Of a stretch of 64,000 nucleotides of DNA, positions 56,661-64,000 are shown piece after piece. The stretch lies in assembly GCF_918797505.1 (NCBI RefSeq), contig NC_092802.1, positions 21,659,883-21,723,882 on the forward strand, given 5' to 3'. The stretch comes from Bemisia tabaci (Eukaryota > Arthropoda > Insecta > Hemiptera > Aleyrodidae). Every line of letters begins with the position of its first letter. The first letter of the stretch is position 1. Under the pieces are notes generated by a model. That model saw only the letters and a program-made list of their open reading frames with translations. It made no database searches and was not told where the DNA came from. Made by a program: the position numbers and the translations under genes.

Positions 56661-57132
56661 AAAGGTGGTGGACGCAAGTCTGAGGATCAGCAGAAGTTCG
56701 CCTCGAACTTGCGAGGTGGAGCTGGTGTTGCGCGCGGTTGCCGAATCGCGCCAAAAAATGACCACTTTCAAGCAGCGGGATACGGTTGCGCTGGGGAGAT
56801 TTGGTCGCGGGCGTGACGCCTTGTGGTGGGAGTTCTATTCATGGCAGAAGATTCTGAATAAAAACTGTTTTCGGCGCTTCCGCCCTACCCTCCCAGCGCC
56901 CCGTAACTACTTCCGAGCCCTCTTCGAAAACATAACCGCCAGGGGCCGGGCTCCATTCATCAAAATCGAACGAAATTCATGAATCGCGCGCCAGGCCGTT
57001 CGTATTGATCCGCGGTTCCTATTCAACGAGTTGAGTTGCACTGTTGTCGCCGTCGGAAGACTACTGCTTCCGCCGGAAATTGTGCCATAGTCTTCGCATC
57101 TTCGGAGGTGCTTGCGATACGCAGCGTCGCGC
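56661..57132 (-). promoter_or_regulatory. GC-rich candidate leader exon and promoter
   Basis: A CpG-rich stretch upstream of the phosphatase. On the minus strand it ends at a plausible donor (CACCACCTTT|GTAAAT at 56661), so it could be a non-coding first exon. No TATA box is evident. Open frames on both strands here match nothing I know. Confidence 0.3.
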
Positions 57133-57369
57133 CACACACTGGATCGAGTCGACGGGAGAAGTCGGACAAAATGTGCGAACTTTAAACGCTTGTAACTCCG
57201 TTTATACAAGACTTGAAAGTTCTAAAATTGGTTGCATTGGTTTTCTCGTGAAATTATCTTCAAGAAGCACCCCATATTGTTTGAAATCTGACGAAATGAA
57301 CGTAAAAATTTGCAGGTTCAGTCAAAAATATACTGTCCGACCTCTCTAATTGCCACGATCCACTGTGCG
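57133..57369. mobile_element. Family L MITE, best complete copy
   Basis: ACACACTGGATCGAGTCGAC at the left, CACGATCCACTGTGCG at the right. The core has AACGCTTGTAACTCCGTTTA and TGTCCGACCTCTCTAATT. 237 bp. Confidence 0.75.
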
Positions 57370-57643
57370 CCTTCCGTTTCTCGGCGAGAGGTGACTAGCT
57401 AACAAAGGCGCTCAGAGCTCGATCCCGATGAACTTTTGACTTTCCTCTACTTCGGTATAATAGAGATGGCTCTCAGAGGAAGAGCGATGGAGGGTGGAGA
57501 TTGGTGGAGGGAAGGGGGCCGAAAAAAATTTGCGCTAAACAATCCCGCCCGCTAGAATGTGGCCGATATAACGCCGTTAAAACTGCCGTGCTTAGTGCAA
57601 AATACAATCCAAGTTTCCTCCAAGCGGAAAGTTCTGATTCGTG
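57370..57643. other. No feature seen
   Basis: Short single-copy stretch with a GGAGGGTGGAGATTGGTGG purine run. Confidence 0.35.
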
Positions 57644-58674
57644 CTGCCGCGCTAAGGACAGGGCATTTTTTGCATTTTTTAAAATGTAGGTATAAAAAAA
57701 ATCGGATTCAGAAAAAAAAATTATCATTGAGAAAAGGGGACAAAATCTCTCTTTCCTGAGAGTATAGTAATTTCGAATTTTTTCGTTTTTCGGTGATACA
57801 AGAGACCGCATCTTTAATTAGTCGAGTTAAGAGAGGAACTAAACACGCAATTTGGCCTGGAGCTCAGCGCAAAGAGGAATGATGACGAGGACTTGAAAAG
57901 AAAAGGATAAGCCCTCGGCGCGGCGCGGCGATCGGCATGTAACACATATTAGCGCCTACAAGACTGCATGAATACTTCACCCATTGCGTCAAACACAGTG
58001 CGGTCAGGAGCGGTTGGCGTGAAACGCATAGCGCCTACAAGACTGCAGGAATACTTCACGCATTGCGCCAAACACAGTGCTATCAGCGTGGCGCAGCGCG
58101 CAGGCGCAGCGGCGGCGGAATAAGTTAAAATTATTCAACCACATTTATGTTTGTTCTTTCATAATTTTTTCGTTCGTTTCTTATAAATGGAGGACCTTGT
58201 CCACACAGAGACAGGTTTACGGAACTTAACTTTCGCGCAAAGTTCCGTGAAATTTTACTAGGACTTTCGCAAAAAATGTATCCAACATGAGTAGGTAACC
58301 GCGTCTTGTTCACCCCTCCCCCTCTGTCATGTTCACTTGATGATTTTTATTGATGTTTCGAAACGAATGAAAAGGGAGCGGCAAAATACAGGCGGCCCAT
58401 GGACGGCAAGTAGGTAGATCCGGCCCTGACTAAGGAAGAACGCCGTATGAACATTCGATAGTTGCCAAATTTCCCTCGATAAAACGTTCATTTTTTAGGA
58501 AAGTTATGAATGTTTTCTCTTTAAAATTTCAGGACTTTTAGGAGGAATTGGAAAGCAAAATTATCTGAAAAATTGGAAGAAAAATATTCATAAATTTACC
58601 AGGAAATTCGTGTTTTATCAAAGATAATTTGGCAACGCCAAAGGTTCGTACGGCATTCTTCCTTAGTAGGGCAT
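57644..58674. mobile_element. Family C MITE split by a family M element
   Basis: The left end CTGCCGCGCTAAGGA stops at 57658. The rest resumes at 58429 (ACTAAGGAAGAACGCCGTAT) and runs to TTCCTTAGTAGGGCA near 58674. Confidence 0.75.
57659..58428 (-). mobile_element. Family M element, copy 2, 8-bp duplication
   Basis: CAGGGCATTTTTTGC to GATCCGGCCCTG. Flanks GCTAAGGA (57651-57658) and ACTAAGGA (58429-58436) are an 8-bp duplication with one mismatch. It has two internal minisatellite units near 57957-58080 and is reversed relative to copies 1, 3 and 4. Confidence 0.8.
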
Positions 58675-58828
58675 TGCAAAAACGCGTCACCGCCAAAATC
58701 AACGTTGTAGCAACGGTTTTGCAACGTTTCCGGATTGTTTATTTGACAGTTTCCGGAGATGGGGGGGGGGGGGCGAAGAGAAATTTTGCACAGAACAATC
58801 CTGCCCGGTGAAAAGTTACTGCGAAAAC

Positions 58829-59638
58829 CAGGGCCGGATTCACCTACTTGCCGCCCATGGGCCGCCTATATTTTGCCGCCCCCGTCTCATTCGTTTTGAA
58901 ACTCGTTCATCAAATGAACGTGCCAGCGGGGGAGAGGTGCATAAGACGCATTTACTCGTGTTGAACACATTTTTTGGGAAAGCCCTATCAACACTACTAG
59001 CAAAAGTTCACGAAACTTTGCGCGAAAGTTAAGTTCCGTAAACCTATCTCTGTGTGGACAAGGCCCTCCATTCATGAGAAATGAACGAAAAAATTATGAA
59101 AGAACAAACATAAATGTGGTTCAATGATTTTAACTTCCGCCGCCGCGCCGCGCAAACCGCACCGTGCTGGGCGCAATGCGTGAAGTATTCACGCAGTCTT
59201 GTAGACGCTATCCGTTTCATGCTGACCGCAATGACCGCACTGTGTTTGATGCAATGCGTGAAGTATTCGTGCAGTCTTGTAGGCGCAAATATGTGTTACA
59301 TGCCGACCGCCGCGCTGAGGGCTTCTCCGTTACATCTCAAGTCCTCGTTATCATTTCTCTCCAAGTCCAAATCCAGGCCAAATTGCGTGTTTGGTCTCTC
59401 TCTTAACTCGACTTATTGAAGGTGCCGTCTCTTGTATCACTAAGAGACGACAAAATTAGAAATTACTATACTCTCAGGAAATGAGAGATTTTGTTGCCTT
59501 TTCTCGTTTGTAATTTTGTTTTTATAAATCCGATTTTTTTTTATATATATCTACACTTTAAAAAATTGCATATTTTTGCCGCCATGGACCGCGGCCCATG
59601 TGGCCACCCCCTTAATCCGCCCCGGCCGTTTCGTCCTG
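58829..59638 (+). mobile_element. Family M element, copy 3, perfect 8-bp duplication
   Basis: Begins CAGGGCCGGATTCACC and ends CCGTTTCGTCCTG, with GCGAAAAC on both sides (58821-58828 and 59639-59646). The usual end CTTAATCCGGCCCTG is disturbed here by about 14 extra bases. Two minisatellite units lie at about 59160-59300. Confidence 0.8.
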
Positions 59639-59733
59639 GCGAAAACATCGGCAAAACGTCACTGCCAAAATCAACGTTGTAGCAACGGTTTTGCAACGTT
59701 TTCGGATTGTACGTTTTGATAGTTTCCCAAAGA

Positions 59734-59859
59734 CTTCATTTTGCAAGTATATATAAGAACTTTAATTTCACTAACATGCATTAAGGAAACTAATGGTATA
59801 CACGTTATTTTCTATACTGAGCCAAAAAGTGTAGTTCCTATTGCAAAATGTGGTTCCAA
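59734..59859. mobile_element. Family S MITE, short copy
   Basis: TTCATTTTGCAAGTATATAT at the left, GTAGTTCCTATTGCAAAATG, then TGGTTCCA, at the right. Confidence 0.55.
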
Positions 59860-60089
59860 TTGCGGGCCGAGTAGCATCCCCTACTTTTAAGAGTCGTCTC
59901 TAATTAGCTGATTTGCCTGCATGGTGCCCTCCTCTCTGAGATCCTCGTGGAAAATAACACGGGTTTCATTTTTCATCGAAAATATCTCGGAAACAAAAAC
60001 AAAATGAGTCGGAGGTTTCACCAATCAATTCTACAAAAGTATGAAATCAAACACACAATGCTGAGTTCCATTTTTTTTTAATTAATGGT

Positions 60090-60545
60090 GTACCTGTCGT
60101 AGGCAAATAGTGAAATCAGGCATTTTGTTAAATGCCTAGGCAGATAGTCAAATTTTAATGGTCTACAAAATTTTGTGAATTTTTTGCGAAGAGCTCACGA
60201 TTTTTCACTATTTTTGAAAAAATAACTCATCAAACTTACGAACTCTTTTTGTCTCTTCCTCTTCAATTGCTTCTCATATTTTTAAATGTTGAAATTCCAA
60301 AAATTCTGTATTTTGCAAGATGCTGAAAATTTCAAGATCAGTGTCGCTTCAGGAGCTAAAAATTGTTTTAATTACTATCGTGTGTGCAAATTTTTATTGA
60401 AAATTTTTTCTTGTAGGAGCAATGAATTATTTTGTCTGAAATTAGGAAAAGAATCAGAATTTCAATCCAAGTTAGAATATTTGACTATTTGCCTAGGCAT
60501 TTCACAAAATGCCTGATTTTACTATTCGCCTGCGACATACCTATT
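60090..60545. mobile_element. Inverted-end element (family BB)
   Basis: TGTACCTGTCGTAGGCAAAT, then AGTGAAATCAGGCATTTTGT, at the left faces ACAAAATGCCTGATTTTACT, then ATTCGCCTGCGACATACC, at the right. The centre is AT-rich, 456 bp. Confidence 0.65.
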
Positions 60546-60802
60546 CATCAGCGTGAGCAAAATACCCGACAAAAGCTGGAAATCAGTCAAAAGTTCCAGC
60601 GTGAGGTGGCTGTTCTTCCGTCTCCAGAAAAATATGAATGCAGCCCTCGCTTACGACAGAGTTTACTATCGTGACTTTTCGAAGTTGCAGAGGATTTGAT
60701 TTTTCTCGCTCGAGAAGTTTACTTGCACCACAGAGGAGCATCGCAATTTTCTCTACATGCTCCGCAATCTTCTCTGCATGCGAATCTAACGATGCATTTT
60801 AT

Positions 60803-61133
60803 TCATAGAGTGCATAGAGTCGTAATGTAAATGGGAGAGCTGGCGCCATGTTCTGCTCGACGAATTCCGAGCCCGGTGTGCGCCGAGTTCGGGTCGCTTT
60901 TTCGATACATTTTCGATCCAAAATGGCGGTGTGGAATACGTGGTAATTCCTATCTCCTTTGTTGTTGTTGTTGTTGTCATCGGATGGCCGGGTACCCGTG
61001 TATCGCAAACAATCGATTATGTATCGAAAAAGTGACCCGGCGTCACACAGGAGTCTCGGAATTCGGGACATGGAAAATGCTTAAAAGTGGCGCCAGCTCT
61101 CCCAATTACATTACGACTCTATGTACTCTATGA
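60803..61133. mobile_element. Inverted-repeat element AA with a GTT microsatellite
   Basis: TCATAGAGTGCATAGAGTCG, then TAATGTAA, at the left faces TTACATTACGACTCTATGTA, then CTCTATGA, at the right. GGGAGAGCTGGCGCCA and TGGCGCCAGCTCTCCC, and ATCGATTATGTATCG-type blocks, lie inside. Six GTT units lie at about 60959-60977. Confidence 0.7.
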
Positions 61134-62636
61134 TTTTATTTAACCGATAGGTACCTCAGTCGATGCTAGAGAGGGTACTGAATCCTCCTTCGTTTCCGAA
61201 GTTATGCAATTATTGCAGCTACGTATGCTAAGGCATTTTCAATAAGGAACTCAATCAGTAATTAAACGGAATTGTTGAAGTTCTAACTCGAAGTAATTCC
61301 ACGTTTCTTCTAAGCTTGACATATTAAGAATAGACACAAAATAAAATGCTCTTCGTGACTTAAAATTGATAGCTATTTTTCTCCTGTGATGTGCCGGCTA
61401 CCGAAGCATGCAGAATATTTCCTCCGAATCCTCATTCAGTTTTTCCAAGAACTGTGCCCCGAAAATGTTTTACTATCCGGCATTGTATGAATTTTATTGG
61501 TGTGAATGAATTGGACAGGGTTTACAACATCCTCTGAGAGTAGAAAGACACATTATGTCAAGTTACAGCCATGGATACCTGTTACTGCAAAACAGAAATA
61601 CCCGGTACGAAGGGTGCATTTGTGCGATCGTGGATTTCTTTTTAAAAAAATGCACAAAAAATCATTGGGAGCGAAATTGTATCGTTTTGAGTGACACTAT
61701 TTGAAGCAGCATAGCTTATCTCTAAACGGGAAAATTATTTAGCTCTGAATAATATTATTTTCCCTCCGTAGTGAGAATTTATGTTAAAAAGAAACAAGTA
61801 TCGATGAATAGAGTGGAATGCCATCATCTCTGTCTGTAATTTTCCGAGGATTATACAAAATCCATCCTTCTTTGATATTAGGCTTAATTGGACCCAAAAC
61901 CACGTGGAAATCATCGATCTCCACTTTTTTCGAAACAAAAAAAAAAATTTGACTGCAAGTGTGTGTCTATATTAGGTTCTCACCAACATTTCAAAGAATA
62001 GCTACTGGCTCATATTCAAGATATAGATAAAGACCAGGTAATCTTTATAACCTTAAGACCTCATGAGGTAATCTGTATAGAGTAATGCCTATTTTTAAGC
62101 ACTGTTATTTCGTGTAAGGGTACTCATATTCCTGATGCGTTCATACGTTAATCGATCATCTAACGTCGAAAAAATTCATCTGCAGATGCACTTCACAATA
62201 AATTGTGCCTATTTTCATCGCTTGCAACAATTAAAGATAAAAAAAAAATGTGATCCATTACGCATTGAAACAGTTATTTAGATACGATGACCTATCACAA
62301 TATCAGTGACAACAAAACGCACCAACCCGGTAACTCAATTAAAAATGCTAAATTTTCTTCAAAGACCAAGTCAACCTCCATAAAGGTTATTGAAGTTATG
62401 GCGCATCGGTTCCAACGCAGACCTTTCAAATGTCCTTGAGTACTTTTCTTTCGGCACCAAAAATCTTTTTCTTGGACATTCTTTTTCATCCTCTGGGCAG
62501 ATTTGTATGCTTCTCGACTATTTTCATCATTTCGAGTTGATGTATTTTTGTTCTCACTGATTCATTTATGGAATAGGCTGTTTCATAGAATCGTCGCCGA
62601 AAGAAGGAAGGAATATTATCATCAAGAAAGCACAGC
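61134..62636. other. No gene recognised
   Basis: AT-rich single-copy sequence. No exon with recognisable protein similarity on either strand. Confidence 0.35.
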
Positions 62637-62892
62637 AGTGCCGTGCTAAGGAAGAACAACGTATGAGCATTCAGGCGGTGCAATTTTTCTTTCGATATTA
62701 AATGAATTGACTGGGGAAATTGTGAATAATTCTCTTCAATTTGTTAGATTAAATTTTGTTCGAAATTTAATTCTAAAAAATCTGAAAATTTCAAGGAAAT
62801 ATTGGCATAAACTTCCACAAAAATATAATTTTTATCCCGGGAAATCCGGCAACTCTCGAATTTTCATACGACGCTCTTCCGTAGCACGACAG
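62637..62892. mobile_element. Family C MITE, full copy
   Basis: GTGCCGTGCTAAGGAAGAAC at the left, TCTTCCGTAGCACGACAG at the right. Confidence 0.75.
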
Positions 62893-62997
62893 AGCACACC
62901 AGGAGTATTGATATTTCCAAAATGCCGACCGTTTGCCACGATACGGAGTTTTTGTAAATTTAATTATTAATCAGCAATCCGTTTTTCCCGTGAGGAC

Positions 62998-63825
62998 CAA
63001 GGCCGGATTTACCTTCTTGCCGCCCATGGGCCGCGCCGCCTGTATTTTGCCGCGGCCTGCTTATTCAGTTTGAAACATCAATAAAAACCATCAAGTGAAC
63101 GTGCCGGAGGGAGAAGGGTGCATAAGACGCGTTTACTCGTGTTGGACACATTTTTTGCGTAAGCCCTGTCAACACTACTGCAAAAGTTCACGGAACTTCG
63201 CGCGAAAGTTCAGTTCCGTAAACCTATCTCTGTGGGGACAAGGCCTTTCATTTGTAAGAAATGAACTAAAAAATTAAGAAAGAACAAACATAAATGTGGT
63301 TTGATAATTGTAATTTCCGCCGTCGTGCCGCCCGCGCTGACCACACTGTGTTTGGCGCAATGCGTGAAGTATTCATGTAGTCTTGAAGGCACTGTGCGTT
63401 TCACGCCGCGCCGACCGCTGTTGACCGTACTGTGTTTGACGCAATGCGTGAAGTATTCATGCAGTCTCGTGGGCGCTAATATGTGTTACATGCCGACAGC
63501 CGCGTCGAGGGCTTCTCCTTTTCATCTCAAGTCCTCGTCATCATTTCTCTTTGCGCTGCGCCGCTCCAGGCCAAATTACGTGTTTGGTTTCTCTCTTAAC
63601 TCACCTAATTAAAGGTGCGCAGTCTTTTGTATCACCGAAATACGACAAAATCAGAAATTAATGAACTCTCAGGAAATAAGAGATTTTGTCACCTTTTCTT
63701 GTTTGTAATTTTTTTCTGGATCCGATTTTTTTGTACCTGCATTTAAAAAATTTGCAAAATTTGCCGCCCCTAATTTTGCCGCCATGGGCCGCGGCCCATG
63801 TGGCCTCCCCCTTAATCCGGCCCTG
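62998..63825 (+). mobile_element. Family M element, copy 4
   Basis: Starts CAAGGCCGGATTTACC and ends CTTAATCCGGCCCTG. GAGGAC lies on both sides (62992-62997 and 63826-63831), so only six matching bases are seen. Two minisatellite units lie at 63340-63490. Confidence 0.75.
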
Positions 63826-64000
63826 GAGGACGTAACTTTTGTCTTACACTTAACAGGCTGGACAAACGAGCAACTCCCCGCTTCGTGATACTTGGCAAAG
63901 TCGGGCGTATAGCGATTTGAGGTTATTGGTGTTTAAAGGCCATTATACCTCAGATCGAGACAGAATAAATTGTTTTTCCAAGAAGGAGTTTCTGGACCAC
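63826..64000. other. No feature seen
   Basis: Single-copy sequence to the window end. Confidence 0.35.

Noticed and set aside
56395..56754. 119-codon minus-strand frame as the phosphatase first coding exon
   Set aside because: It has no signal peptide at its start and no in-frame junction to exon 1 that I could find. The GC-rich part is better read as a possible leader.

Overview
The window looks like a piece of an insect nuclear genome, most likely a hemipteran. From memory the repeat families resemble those of the whitefly Bemisia tabaci, but I could not check this. It is AT-rich, has intron-split genes and no operons, and is packed with short palindromic DNA transposons (MITEs). Two protein-coding genes can be supported, both on the minus strand.

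Gene 1 is a receptor-like protein tyrosine phosphatase of the KIM family (vertebrate PTPRR/STEP/HePTP, Drosophila PTP-ER). Nine coding exons lie between 54595 and 45527, and all eight junctions keep frame with GT/AG borders. They give an 807-residue protein: a short N-terminal region, one membrane helix, a kinase-interaction motif for docking MAP kinase, and one catalytic domain. That domain carries a 313-residue serine-rich insertion between the WPD loop and the catalytic cysteine loop.

Gene 2 is a single first coding exon at 27544-27761. It encodes a signal peptide and an LRR N-terminal cap closely resembling the start of Slit. No further LRR exon is visible down to base 1, so its first intron would exceed 27 kb if the gene is intact.

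Layout: 1-27.5 kb is MITE-rich and is probably slit intron 1. 27.5-28.1 kb holds the slit first exon and a GC-rich leader. 28.1-37.9 kb is MITE-rich intergenic DNA. 37.9-45.5 kb is repeat-poor 3' flank of the phosphatase. 45.5-54.6 kb is the phosphatase gene. 54.6-57.1 kb holds its likely 5' leader and promoter. 57-64 kb is again MITE-rich.

Repeat families are given local letters. The best supported are: A (CACTGG ends), B (ACACGGAG ends), C (CTGCCGTGCTAAGG ends, the most abundant), M (CAGGGCCGGATT ends, hAT-like 8-bp duplications), H (TAGAGTCCC ends) and a mariner-derived palindrome with transposase remnants. Several insertions are nested and keep intact target-site duplications, so their relative ages can be read directly. 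No tRNA, rRNA, CRISPR array or viral gene was recognised.
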